A DNA stretch of 64,000 nt from Proteles cristata cristata (Eukaryota > Chordata > Mammalia > Carnivora > Hyaenidae), in NCBI GenBank assembly GCA_017311185.1, contig JAESUZ010003088.1, positions 620,001 through 684,000 on the forward strand, given 5' to 3'. A program made the position numbers and the translations under genes. Below, piece after piece: positions 12,339-23,744 of this stretch (position 1 is its first letter; each line of letters starts with the position of its first letter). Under the pieces are notes generated by a model, which made no database searches, was not told where the DNA came from, and saw nothing but the letters and a program-made list of their open reading frames with translations.

Positions 12339-12654
12339 CAATAAAAAGGAAATGAATATTTCATTTCTATTCATTCAACTACACGGTAATAAAAAGGAAC
12401 TTTTCATTATTATCAAAGGTATATGTATGGTGGGAGGGAATATCACATCCATTTTTCCTCACTTTATACCATCTCCTTACTATTAAAGGAAAAAAGTCAA
12501 GAGTTGAAAATAATGATATACCAAACTCCTGATGATGATATACCAAATGCCTGAGCATTCATCTCTGGCAGCTTTCCCCTGTTCTGTGAATTTCTTCAGT
12601 ATGAAATGTAGAAAGCTAGTTCTCATTTTCAAAAATTAGCACAGATGTTTGACT

Positions 12655-12940
12655 TTTAAAAATAGTACTCTAACTAAGAGCACGGATTCTAGAATCAGAG
12701 TACCAGGCTTCAAATTCTGGCTCTCCTACTTAAGATGTATATGATTTGGGCAAGTTACTTTCTTCTCTGAGCCTAGTTTCCTCATCATTAAGCTGGGTAT
12801 TGTCTCTCTCTCATAGGGTTGCTTAGAGAAGTCGATGAGGGAAAAAACACATAAAATTCTTAGCATAGTACCTGACACATGTTCTTTGTGTTACCGCTTC
12901 CCTTGCTGTTGTCATTGTTATTATTAATACCAGAATGACC
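12655..12940 (+). repeat. MIR SINE, near full length
   Basis: Reads in MIR order: taagagcacggattctagaa, a tRNA-like ttcaaattctggctc, then tgggcaagttactt, gagcctagtttcctcat and a tail with gcatagtacctgacaca. One of the clearest old repeats in the window. Confidence 0.88.
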
Positions 12941-13218
12941 GTTGACACAGCACTAGATAGCTATGTGGATAATGTAGCAATTAAAACAACTGAAAGCAGA
13001 AACCTAAAGAACCTAGTTCTCCATAGAAGAGTAGCAGGTTGTCTTACCTGCCAAACACACACTGGACAGGAGATTCCACTCTGTTCAGCAAAATGACCTT
13101 GAGCCTCAAGATCAGATGGCTTAGACGAGAGTTTTTGAAATAGCCATTGCATAACTCTGTGAAGGCTAAACTGGGATAAATTATTAGCATGGCCCTGGAA
13201 CTGTGTTCCGTTGTGCAA

Positions 13219-15104
13219 TTGGGAGATTCTGTATGGTTTTACTTTTCATACGAAAAAAAATATCAAAAACTAGAACCAGAAAACATTTGGAATTTTATTT
13301 TAGTCCATGGCCAGATCTTACAACATCGGTGATTTAAACCAGGCATCGAATATGAACTCAACCGGGCCTCTAATATTTCTGCATTACTTGGTTATGGTGA
13401 ACAATGCAGATGCTAGTTGTTGATGAAACCGCAGCCTGCGAAGGCTGAAGGGCTGTGCTCACCAACTGGAATCTCAGTTCCACAGTTACCCTCCTGGCAC
13501 ACTGCGAGTACTTAGTATCACAGTGCCGAAGTCCTCTGAACCAGAAGTAAAAAGTAGAAACACTACATTCAATAAGTGCAGAGACTACAATCAAAGCCAC
13601 ACAGACTGCCAAAGAAGCCAACGGACAATGAGGTGAAGCGAAAAGAGGGAAATGTATATTCATCCTGGTTTAAATTTCCAAGAACATGATTGCAGAAGAA
13701 AGAATGATGCATGTAACTCCAATATACCACGAACGGCGGCCTTTCCAAAAGTCTTTAAGATGTACGCACAGGATTTCATAGAAGTCGATTATGAACCGAT
13801 TTTCTAAGTGGCTACAGTTCCGCTAGTGCTGCTTTTCCCCCAAAGAGGAAGCTGTTTGTTTGCATCTTCTGTGCTGTCTTTTTGAAAGAGCCATTAAGCG
13901 AAGCAGCATAGCCACAAACAAGTACCCAAAAAGAATGGGATCAAGGCAGGGGTATAAAGCTTTGTCCCAGCAATCTGAATGCAGGTGTGAGAGACACAAA
14001 CCAGGTGGCTAAAAGGCTTCTTTGTTTGAAGCTGTCAGTAGGAGGACCTGATTAATCTCAATGCCCCATCCCTAAACTCCCTTTTAACTATGTCAAGACA
14101 TCGCCTCACATCAGGAAGTCTACAATGACATGGCTATGTGCTAAGCTCAGTTAATGTGGCCCTAGGTTTAAACACTTCAGGTTGAAAGTGGATAATTGGT
14201 GGTAGTGGATTTTAAAAGCTCACACAGGTGCCTTTGAAAAGAGGTCAAAAGTCAAGTGCATCTCTCCTGAGAGTACTGGCGAGCCCTTCCTAAGGAGATC
14301 AAAATTCCTTTACACAAACCCCCAGGGTCTTGTAAGAACTGTTATTAATTTAGTTCTGTATGTTCCAAATAATGGGAAAACGATACCACATGTGTATATT
14401 ACCAGTAACCTGGGCATATTTGTTCCAGAGAGGTAGATGTTAGATAGATTTTCACCTGGCACTTCTGGATTGCTAATGAACTAATCCACTTTCTACCAGG
14501 GCAAAACTGGGAGTTCAGGTCAGGGTAATGAACCTTGAAAACAGTGAAAAGCCTGTGGGAGAAAAGGGCATAAACATAGGAATGTGTTGTCATATACCAA
14601 ATGTATTTGTAAAACCAAAGCTATGGAGCTTTAACAATAGCTCATAAAAAACAAACACTGCTGGATATATTCTGACTTCAAAAACAAGTGTGTTATTAAG
14701 CATTTTTCTCTTCTGATTTAATATAAGTTATAAAGTTGCATCATAACATATCTTACGGGTTTTGAAAAGGACCCCGAAACCTTAACCATTAATTGGTACA
14801 TTTCAAATACCAGTTGGGAAGAGTCTCTAGTTCAATTTGGAGGTCTTTGGCTGTTCATCTTTATTTTTTCTTTCCTCCACTTGTGAGACATTTTCATTCA
14901 ATGCATCTACTATTCTATTATACCTTAAGATGTGTTAGTGACTGAAATACTATATTGGAAGCTAACTTTACAACAGGGATACAAAGTTAGGAAATCTGAT
15001 GTTTTGGCATATATCCAGTAAAATATATTTAATTTCGTACCTTTTGTGTCTGCATATAGAAGCCCACAGTAGCACATCAATAACATTTTTAAAGCCTTCA
15101 TACA
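13219..15104. other. Unique block, somewhat CpG-bearing at 13320-13930
   Basis: About 1.9 kb with no recognised repeat. CpGs are more frequent at 13320-13930 than in neighbouring DNA. A 97-codon minus-strand ORF (13370-13663) encodes a hydrophobic stretch (CVALIVVSALIE). It is bounded inside by a possible acceptor (tttggcag, exon start 13605) and a possible donor (GTGAGC after 13463), which would define a 143-nt exon. I do not recognise the peptide and treat this as unproven. Confidence 0.3.
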
Positions 15105-15870
15105 TCACCATTAAAATGGATATTTAAAAAAAAATACAAGTGTTGGTGAGGATAAGGAGAAATTGGAACCCTGTGTGCTAGTGGTCAGGATGTAAAAAAT
15201 AGTGCAACTGCTATTGATCCTTGAAAACTTAAAGATGGAATCAGCATATGACTCAAAAATTCCAGTTTGAGAATAGACCCAAAAGAATTGAAAGCAAGGA
15301 ACTGAGAAAATATTTGTAGGCCCATGTTCAGAGCAGCACTATTTGAAAGAGACAAAAGGTAAAGCAAGTCACATGTCCCTCAACAGATGAATGGATAAAT
15401 ATATATAATATGATATATTATATTATGCATAGAAATAATATATTTTATGCATATATTATGCATATAAGGAATAGTATTCAGCCCTAAAAAGGAAGGAAAT
15501 TCTAACACATATTACAGCATGCATGAACCTTGACATGAACCATGAACCATGAATGAACCTGGCTAAGTGAGATCAGCCAGACACAGAAGGATAAATAATG
15601 GTAAGATTGCACTTACATCAAGGCTTAGAGTCATCGAAAATAGGCAGAAAATTCACAAAGGCAGAAAATAGAATGGTGGGTTCCAGGGGCTAGGAGAGGG
15701 GAGAACAGGGAGCTACTCTTTAATGGGTTCAGAGTTTCAGTTTGGGAAGATGACGAAGTTCTGACGATGGAACCACAACAATGTGAATGTCCTTCATGCC
15801 ACTGAACTGCATACTTAAAAATGGTCAAAATGGTAAAATGTATATAACATAAATTTTAAGTAGAAAATTT
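15105..15870 (+). mobile_element. L1 LINE 3' end, sense
   Basis: Old L1 3' region in sense orientation: tgttggtgaggataaggaga, agatgaatggataaa, a tattcagccctaaaaagga segment, tggttccaggggctagg, and an end with actgaactgcatacttaaaa. It covers roughly the same region as the 3' part of the antisense L1 at 4.2-4.9 kb. An AT-rich expansion with small palindromes sits at 15396-15470. 5'-truncated and inactive. Confidence 0.87.
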
Positions 15871-17250
15871 AATTTAAAAACACGTCATATGTGCACTAGT
15901 GCCCTGGAACTGGGGTCCGGACTGGGTGCGCTTGCTTGATTGACTGCGCTTAACAGGTCTGATGCACTGTTACTAATCAAAGGGAAATGTGTTTCCTTCA
16001 AGATCTTAAAGAATCCAACTGGCTGGAGCAAACAGAAAAAAAACAAGGGTGTAGCTGACATTTTGAAATTGGTACACAAATTCTTGGACCCACTCACTCT
16101 ATACTTATAATTAGGAAAGAATGTTTGTCCCTAAAATTTTTAATGAAAATCACAGGTTTGTCTTAGTAGTTTTGCCACAAAGTCATGGTTTCACTCAAAA
16201 AATGAAGAAAGAAGAGGGGAAAAGCCCCTTCAGAAATAACACTTTAATTCAAATTTAATGTTAAACACACACATGTTCATGGTATGTAGCAAAGCTAAGT
16301 TAATGGCATAAAAGTAATATGACATTTGATTAACTGGTATTAAACTGAACGTGTTAATTGCAAAGAAGAAAGACTTGCCAAGGCCTGTTAGAAGCTGAGC
16401 TTCCAATTTGAACTCTGAATACAAAGGAAATGGCTCTAAGATCTGAGTAGCTGCTCTAACATTTACACAAGTCCAAGAAATTCCAAGCTCAAATCCCAGG
16501 AACATACGTCTATTTATTCTACTTAAAGTGTTAACAGAGGACAGTTCAATTAACAGCATGTACCATTTTTTTGAGAAGACCTCAAAATCCCTTAACTTGC
16601 CAATAATAGTTTAAAGACTCCACCGTGTTTTAAAGGCTGGGAAAGGATTCGGTCTCCACACAAAAGGAGATTGCCCTTGGAGAGCTTGCTAAATACTTTG
16701 GTTAACCAAGAAGCTATAAACCCCTCTGTTCTCATTATTACTCACACATCTTTCACTGTTGATAGATCACAGCAGTTCATTCGATTTCTTATAATTAGTG
16801 GTATCCTCTGGTAGAACTTCACCAACAAGGAGAAAGTTATAGAATCTGATCCTTCCAATCTCCACTTTCCCAGAAAATTTTCACCTACCTGTAAAAGAAT
16901 AATAGCAATGACAGCAATAATAATAACCAAAGCAAAATAATAATGACAAAAACCGAAGAGAGAGGATGGCCACAGATTGGGTAGTCATGCTTGATTTCTG
17001 GCTTTCAGTCAGTCTCATGATTAAAAACGTTCTTAAAGAAAGAAGACATACATTCACACACACATGTATACACACAAGCACACATACATACAATGTTAGT
17101 AAAATTAAAGACCACAGAGGCTGAAGCTTTTAGTAGAATTCATATTGTAGTACTACCATTAATTATCCTTAATAAACATTATTGCTAAGTTGCTAGCTGA
17201 GCTACTGACAAATGCCTTTCCCTGGTTTTGATATTGGCTACATGAAAAAG
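15871..17250. other. Unique sequence, CA-rich patch at 17053-17092
   Basis: No gene recognised. A 109-codon minus-strand ORF (16230-16559) shows no domain I recognise. An interrupted CA-rich stretch lies at 17053-17092. Confidence 0.45.
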
Positions 17251-17262
17251 TCTGCTAGGTTA

Positions 17263-17467
17263 GGGGTACCTGGGTGGCTCAACGGGTGAAACATCCAGCT
17301 CTTAATTTCAGCTCAGGTCACGATCTCATGTTCCAGGGATCGAGTCCCACGTGGAGCCCTATGTGGAGCCCTGCATCTGGCTCTGCTGGGCATGGATCCT
17401 GATCAAGATTCTCTATCTCTTTCTCCATCCCCCTCCCAAAATAAATAAAATGAAATAAAATAAAAAA
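17263..17467 (+). repeat. Older CAN SINE variant
   Basis: Head ggtacctgggtggctcaac, then a body with ctgctgggcatggatcctg and a tail of aaataaaatg units. The body differs from the dominant feliform form and looks like an older carnivore subfamily. Perfect 12-bp target duplication tctgctaggtta at 17251-17262 and 17468-17479. Confidence 0.9.
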
Positions 17468-17479
17468 TCTGCTAGGTTA

Positions 17480-17612
17480 TAAATTTCATAAAGTCAGAGA
17501 CCTTGTCTGCCATGTTCACAACAAAATCCTCATCTCCTGGCACAGTGATGGTCCGTGTTAGGCACTCAAAACAAATGTATATAGAATGAATGGATGGATG
17601 GATGGATGAATA
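17480..17612 (+). repeat. L2 LINE 3' end
   Basis: L2-type terminal region: cagagaccttgtctg, cctggcacagtg, taggcactcaa and a terminal gaatgaatggatgg repeat with local (GGAT)n expansion. The SINE immediately upstream may have inserted into it. Confidence 0.6.
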
Positions 17613-17654
17613 GAAAAATAAAAGCAGGTGATGTTACTGACAACCATTGGAAGC

Positions 17655-17885
17655 AAGTAGAACATAAAGAACTTAAATTATAGTATGTGCCCAACACCAT
17701 TCTAAGTGGCCTGTATGAAATAAGTCATTTTGTCCTCAAAACAGTCTTATGAAGTGGTCCTATCATGATCTCTATTTTGTAGTTAAGGAAGCTGACATGC
17801 AGAAAGTGTATGGGTTAAGTGATGAAGTTGAGAAACAGGTAGTCTGGTTTTTGAGTCTACATTCTTACTTTTACCCATTACACAA
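17655..17885 (-). repeat. MIR SINE, antisense
   Basis: Antisense MIR order: gtgcccaacaccattctaag, a tgtcctcaaaacagtcttatg segment, ctattttgtagttaaggaa, then a diverged tRNA-like head region ending near ttacccattac. Confidence 0.75.
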
Positions 17886-18099
17886 AATTCTAAACCAAGA
17901 TTGATACAAAAGTTAACAGGAACTCTCACCTTCCCTTACCTAAAAATAGACTCTGAACATGTAATATTTTGAAAGTATAAGGTGGGTCATCTCAATCAGA
18001 AATTGGCATATGTATATAAATGGAATTAGTGGAGGAGGGGGAATAGCAGTGTCTTGGGGTATCAGCCAAAGCAATGGTTTTTTATAATCACTTCCTCAG

Positions 18100-18322
18100 G
18101 GCACCTGGGGGGTTCAGTCGGTTAAGCATCCAATTTCATCTCAGGCGTGATCTCATGGTTCCTGGGTTCAGGCCCCATGTCAAGCTCTGTGCTGACACCT
18201 CAAAGCCTGGAACCTGCTTCGGATTCCATGCATCCCTCTCTCTCTCTGCTGCTTCTCCGCTCATGTTCTGTCTCTGTCTCTCAAAAATAAATAAACACTG
18301 AAATAAAAATAAAATAAAATAA
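18100..18322 (+). repeat. CAN SINE
   Basis: Head ggcacctggggggttcagtcg, B box region ctgggttcaggcc, CT-rich body and tail of aaataaataaacactg followed by aaaat units. Perfect 14-bp target duplication aatcacttcctcag at 18086-18099 and 18323-18336. Confidence 0.95.
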
Positions 18323-18336
18323 AATCACTTCCTCAG

Positions 18337-18968
18337 AACCACCAATATTAGAGAAAGAAGCCAAGGGACCCATCTATTCCTGCTCTTTACCCTTTGCAAG
18401 TGTTTACACCAGTACCTGGCAAGGTGGGTTGTGTAAGTGTTGTGGTTACAGACATCCCTTCTTCGATATAGGTATGTGGTCACATTTTTCATACTTCTAT
18501 TCCTTCAGGTATTCAAGGGATGGCCAAGTCCATTGCAAGTACCTATAATGCCAGAAAACTATTACATTGAAGTAAAATACAAATTGGTATTATCCCTGCC
18601 CAATTTGGCAATTCAGAACAGCTTTTGTATGCAATTCTCTTCTGTAGGACAGCAATTCAGTTATTTGAAGGTAGCACTTTGTTCCCTCAAGTACCCATCT
18701 GACATCCTCAGGTTCAGTAACCACTCATTTCGTGCCATGAACTCAGACTGTCTTCACCAGAATGCCCTATTCCGGATTCAATCTAGTCAGACCCTATGCC
18801 TCCTAAATTACGGCATCAGAATTATGGCGTAATATTGCAGCTGCTTTCTGACCAAGGCAACTTTTTAAGGGATTATTAGGTCTCAAGACCTGGAAACTAT
18901 TTCTATTAACATGCCCTATTACTATGCTAGCCATATCTGTTTGCCTCACCTTGTTTGTTCTTAATAAA
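18337..18968. other. Unique sequence with a 131-codon ORF of unknown meaning
   Basis: A plus-strand ORF at 18437-18832 is open for 131 codons. It has one hydrophobic stretch near its start (FFILLFLQV) and no domain I recognise. There is no Kozak-like context. A polypyrimidine-plus-AG acceptor-like sequence (cttctattccttcag) sits inside it. In AT-rich DNA such an ORF can occur by chance. An aataaaataaag run follows at about 18963. Confidence 0.25.
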
Positions 18969-18981
18969 ATAAAGGTCAACT

Positions 18982-19268
18982 GGGGTGACTGGGTGGTAGA
19001 GTCAGTTAAGTGATGGACTCTTGATCTCAGCTCAGGTCATGATCTCATGGTTTCTGAGTTCAAGCCCTACACCAGGCTCTGAGCTGTTGGTGCAGAGCCT
19101 GCTTAGGATTCTATCTCTCCTTCTCTCTGCCCCTCCCAGTCTTGTGCTGTAGAAGGAAGGAAGGAAGGAAAGAAGGAAGGAAGGAAGGAAGGAAGGAAGG
19201 AAGGAAGGAAGGAAGGAAGGAAGGAAGGAAGGAAGGAAAGAAGGAAGGAAGGAAGGAAGGAAGGAGAA

Positions 19269-19328
<60 letters not shown>

Positions 19329-19403
19329 AGGAAGGAAGGAAGGAAGGAAGGAAGGAAAGAAGGAAAGAAAAATTAAAAAGAAAGTTTAAAAAAAATTTTT
19401 TTA
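18982..19403 (+). repeat. CAN SINE with massively expanded purine tail
   Basis: Head ggggtgactgggtggtagagtc, short CT-rich body, then a long GGAA/GAAA microsatellite in place of the A-tail. Bounded by target duplications aaggtcaact at 18972-18981 and 19407-19416 (13 bp if one mismatch is allowed), which shows the microsatellite lies inside the SINE insertion. Confidence 0.9.
19151..19375 (+). repeat. (GGAA)n/(GAAA)n compound microsatellite
   Basis: About 225 bases: ggaa units to about 19265 with two aaag interruptions, then gaaa units to about 19328, then ggaa units again. It creates an artefactual ORF rich in K, E, G and R. Length is probably polymorphic. Confidence 0.97.
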
Positions 19404-19416
19404 ATGAAGGTCAACT

Positions 19417-20007
19417 AAAACCCTTCACCCATTACATGCCGCTTAACTTGTTTGTGAATTAATACTTTGACTCTATTTGATTTTACTTTTATTGAATTAA
19501 ATTTCATGTGTTTTGGTCTAGAATTTTGAGGTTATTTTATATTTTAATTCCATTGTTAGATGTGAAGTTTACGATAAAGAGAGGAAAACTTGAGCTTTGT
19601 CACTTGCTCTCCCACTAAGACCATGTGGGAGGGGCCCTACTAGCAACATGTCCATGTGGTCATAAGTTTTTGTAGAATTAGCATAAGACATTTCAACTGT
19701 CATTAATTCTGGATCTTTCCACTCCATCTTCCCCTCTGTCACACGTGTTCTGTGGCACTCAGCACAGAAGTATGTGGGAATGGAGGAAAAACAAGATGTG
19801 AAATATAGACAGCCAAAAAGTTAATCTGTGGAAAATTCTTCCAAACCTCACAGCTCATATATGAAAGAAACTTATGGAAGTTTCCCCAAATTTGACAATT
19901 CTAAAAATTTACATAGCATTACCAAAATAAACTTCAATTAATCATGCTAGAGGCAAGACAACTGCCCTCACATTCTTTTGCTAGACAGACATTGCAAAAC
20001 TATTACC
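19417..20007. other. Unique sequence, nothing recognised
   Basis: No gene, RNA or interspersed repeat recognised. Confidence 0.45.
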
Positions 20008-20142
20008 AGGAGGCCTGGGTGGCTCAGTCGGTTTAGTATCTGACTCTTGGTTTGGGCTCAGGTCACAATCTCATATTTCATGGGTTCGAGCCCCATGTTG
20101 GATGTAGAAATTACTTAAAAATAAAATCTTAAAAAAAAAAGA
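20008..20142 (+). repeat. Short-form CAN SINE
   Basis: Head ggaggcctgggtggctcagtc, B box gggttcgagcc, then ccatgttggatgtagaaatt and acttaaaaataaaatctt followed by an A-tail. The target duplication is not clear. Confidence 0.85.
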
Positions 20143-20566
20143 AAAAAACTCTGACATTCTATAAGCATCACAAAATCCCAGAAAATAACATCATATTTTT
20201 ATTAATTCACTTCTTGATAGACCTTTATGTCTGTATTTCTATGGGTTTTTTTGGCTTTATCTTCTTTGAGGACAGGCTTATGTTATTTATGTCTGCATAA
20301 AGTCCTTTTTGAATTGGGATTTATGCATTGATTAATAAATAAACATAATAAAACCACAGCAAACTGGAATAATTGGATCAAACTACCCTAAGTGGAAAAT
20401 ATGAATTATAAAAGCCTTAAATTGTATAAATTTCAAACATATATGTAATTCAACATATAATTACTAAGGCAGAGCTAAATTGTAAATATGATTTACATAT
20501 TTTGTCATTTAAAGACAAAGTTGAAGTTTATAATACGACTACATTACAATAAGTAACATATATATT
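20143..20566. other. Unique AT-rich sequence
   Basis: No feature recognised. Includes a small run of aataaataaa near 20332. Confidence 0.45.
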
Positions 20567-20810
20567 ACAGTAAAACCTTGATTTGTAAGCATAATTCATT
20601 CCAGAAACATGCTTGTAATCTAAAGCACTTGTATATCAAAGTGAATTTCAAGAACCATCGACTCAGTTGTGATCGTGTGGCATTCGACATCACATACTAC
20701 TCATACTGGAAGACATTGCTAATTTATCACGTTAAAAGGTATTAGAAATGTTTGCTTATCTTGTGGAACACTCGCAGAACAGGTTACTTGCAATCCAAGG
20801 TTTTTTTGTA
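20567..20810. mobile_element. Mariner-type short inverted-repeat element (MITE-like)
   Basis: The left end tacagtaaaaccttgattt and the reverse complement of the right end (tacaaaaaaaccttggatt) match closely. The inverted similarity continues inward (left tttgtaagca against right-end complement attgcaagta), so the ends form long terminal inverted repeats. Both ends carry TA, consistent with a mariner/Tc1 TA target. It is about 244 bp with no transposase. The sequence resembles a TIR element I know from carnivore genomes. Confidence 0.72.
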
Positions 20811-21176
20811 TATTGTAACATACAATGTAACATAATTATAAAATTTCTTTAACATAAAAATGAATAAATGCAAAAACTGGGTTTCCTAAGCCATTTACCT
20901 TGATAGAGAAATAAGATTTGCATCGAACTTACTTTTGAATGCTTTATTTAATAGAATCACATTTAACAATGGGAATATTAACATGAATTGTAGTTTTCCA
21001 TTAGAAGTTTATTGTATATCTGGATGGGTCAATTATATTTTCTAGACATTGGAGTCAGAATATAGAATTTATTTGATGTGTGCCTTCAATAATATAGGAT
21101 TTAACAGTAAGCCATTTATTCGCAATACTGATTTAACATAGGTTCATGTAGTAATCTAAAAGGAAAGTGATTAATT
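20811..21176. other. Unique AT-rich sequence
   Basis: Nothing recognised. Confidence 0.45.
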
Positions 21177-21192
21177 TGAAGTTAGAGTTTTA

Positions 21193-21428
21193 TTTATTTA
21201 TTTATTTTTTATTAATTTTTTTTAATGTTTTATTTATTTCTAGGAGAGAGAGAGAGACAGCGTGAGCAGGGAGGGTCAGAGAGAGAGGGAGTCACAGACT
21301 GAAACAGGCTCCAGGCTCTGAGCTGGCAGTCAGCACAGAGCCCGACGCGGGGCTTGAACCCACGAACCGCGAGATCATGACCCAAGCGAAAGTCGGACGC
21401 TTAACCGACTAAGCCACCCGGGCGCCCC
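21193..21428 (-). repeat. Young CAN SINE
   Basis: Reverse-oriented copy with a TTTA-rich tail, CpG-bearing segments (cgcgagatcatgac, gtcggacgc) and head ending gccacccgggcgcccc. Perfect 16-bp target duplication tgaagttagagtttta at 21177-21192 and 21429-21444. Confidence 0.96.
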
Positions 21429-21444
21429 TGAAGTTAGAGTTTTA

Positions 21445-21974
21445 ATCCACAATAATAAATACCAGCCACGAAAATTAATATCTATTCACAAGCACAGAGT
21501 TTCACAAGATCTTCAGTATGGACAATGGTAAAGAAGAGCTAAAATTCCATATGTAAAAATCTATAACATAAAATATTTGGGGAGCTGACAATGCATAAGA
21601 AAACGATAGCCATTTCTTCTGCAAAGTTTTCTTCCAATGTGATATTGACATATTTGTACATTGTAGAAGAAGAGGTTCATGCTCAGAGAAAAGTAACCAG
21701 ATTTCTTCAGCACCATCAGGGGCTCTTTATTCTACTGTCCATCAAAGACAAGCCCAAAGGTGTTAGGGCAGCTGAGAACTCTTGCAGATCTCCAGGGTGC
21801 TACCAGACAATAGGATACAAAGTCTCATCTTATTCCTTAGAGTTCATCTGCTCACCAGCCCCTTCTTTGATCTGGTTATTTCTGGTGATAATTACACACT
21901 TTTTGCTTCATTTGCCTACACATCATAATTTGTCATTGTTTTGAATTACTCAATAAAATAAAATTTATACAAAG
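21445..21974. other. Unique sequence with a 117-codon ORF
   Basis: The plus-strand ORF at 21591-21944 has no recognisable domain. No repeat recognised. Confidence 0.35.
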
Positions 21975-22140
21975 CCCAGACTAGGAAAGTACTTCTTAAC
22001 CCAACTAGCACATACCAAACACCAGGAGAGATTTTTATAAAACTGATGCCTGGACTCCATCAGAATCTCTAATGTTGGGTCCCAGCATCATAAAAAGCTT
22101 CCAGGTGATCCTAACAGGGATCCAAGATTGAGAGCCAGGC
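21975..22140. mobile_element. MER5-like hAT element fragment
   Basis: Element-like order: gcacataccaaacaccagg, a ttttataaaactgatgcc segment, actccatcagaatctc, ccaggtgatcctaaca, then gattgagagccagg. This matches the pattern of small mammalian hAT-Charlie elements of the MER5/MER20 type. Ends are diffuse. Confidence 0.6.
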
Positions 22141-23193
22141 AGCAGAATAATGAACGAGCCTGTCCAGATGATGTAGGAATGATAGAGCAGCAGTAAAATT
22201 ATCAATTCATTTTCTTATACCATTTTGAGTGCAGTCAATTTAGAAAGGGTGACCAAGAAGGTTGCCAATAAATTCCAGTGACTCCAAGGAGTCTCAGACT
22301 CAAATCCAGAGGGGCTAGATGTAAAAAACTACTAGGGATTCCCCGCTGTGCCCAATAGGAGAGAATGCAAGCTTTACCCAAAAGGGGTGGCTGTAGTTCA
22401 GCTCTAGTCAATTATTACCATGCAGAATGTGAGCCCTTGTTGCTGCATATTTTCATCTTTGAAGGGAAATCAGAGAGGAGTGCATGCGTGTGTGTGCGTG
22501 AGTGAGATCTCCTGACTTCAAAATGATAGTTGAAAAAATCTTATAAAGTTGAAAAGCTAAGAAAGCATGTCTGCCAAGTGGACAGGAGCCTTTGCCAGGC
22601 ACATCCTAAGGCCCAACTCCAACCGATGGAGCTATAGGATCAAGGGGCACGCCCTAGGATGGCTGCAGGGTCCGGAGACTTCTGCCTGGGTTGTCAGTGT
22701 CATACCAAACCCCTAAAACCAACAAATCAGACACTGAACATGTGACACACAACAAAAGTAAGTATTTCTCCACACTGTCATTTATCCCCTTAAAACTATT
22801 ACCTCACACCACTATTAAAAAAGAAAATGAGTGCTTACTTTAAAACCACATTAAAGTCATTTGAAGAGATGTGAGATCATAAAATTCTGTTCTAAAAATG
22901 GACACATTATGGGACACACATATCATGAGCATGTCCATCCAGACTTGCCCAAGAATGGGGGAGCTAATAAGGAAAGAGCAGACGGCTATTACTGTTCTGT
23001 GATTATGAGAATCAATAGGAAAGGGAAAAAAGTCCATTCTACACTTAAGAAAAAAAAATTCATAGGTAAAATGTAAAAATGGTGCCAATCAGCTCAAAGT
23101 AACTGCTATTTTCAATGATACAATTTTTTTTTAATTTCCAAAGGTTTTTATAATATTATTTATATGTTTGCATTGCAATAGGGCAATTAGACC
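22141..23193. other. Unique sequence, GT-rich patch near 22483
   Basis: About 1 kb with no gene. A short gcgtgtgtgtgcgtgagtg stretch lies near 22483-22505. Confidence 0.45.
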
Positions 23194-23207
23194 GTATCTC
23201 AGTTCTT

Positions 23208-23337
23208 TTTTTAAGGTTTATTTATTTGTTTACATTATTTTATTTTAAAGTAATCTTTACACTCAAAGTGGGGCTCAAATGCACAACCCCAGATCAAGAG
23301 TCACACACTCTTCTGACTGAGCAAGCCAGGGACCCCT
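23208..23337 (-). repeat. Short-form CAN SINE
   Basis: Reverse of the short form: taatctttacactcaaagtg, cagatcaagagtcacacact and the head end gccagggacccc. Perfect 14-bp target duplication gtatctcagttctt at 23194-23207 and 23338-23351. Confidence 0.9.
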
Positions 23338-23744
23338 GTATCTCAGTTCTTGCTTTTACTAACTACGTAACTTTTAACAAAAATTTGTCTATTTGAATTC
23401 AGTCACCAAATGTGTCAAAGAAAATAATAATATATATGATTGCTCAAAAACTTAAATTAGTACAATTTAAAGTGCCTTGCACGTAGATGTTAACATTTGG
23501 CTTAATGCTTGTGAAAATAGTTATTAGGTATGCACTGATGTTGTATAAAACACCCACCCATTTTATGAGGGATTCCAAAATTACCACTGCTCATTTTTCA
23601 CTTCTTTACTATCATATAAGGTATATTGATTCAGTCTGTAATATTATTGAGCTCCAACCACATTTAAACTAACATGTTCAGAAATTGTAGAGATCCCAAG
23701 AAGATCAGCATAGGCTCTTCCGCTAAAAAATATATATTTGGTTC

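Noticed and set aside
19142..19462. 106-codon ORF of repeating K, E, G and R residues
   Set aside because: A direct translation of the GGAA/GAAA microsatellite in a SINE tail. No coding meaning.
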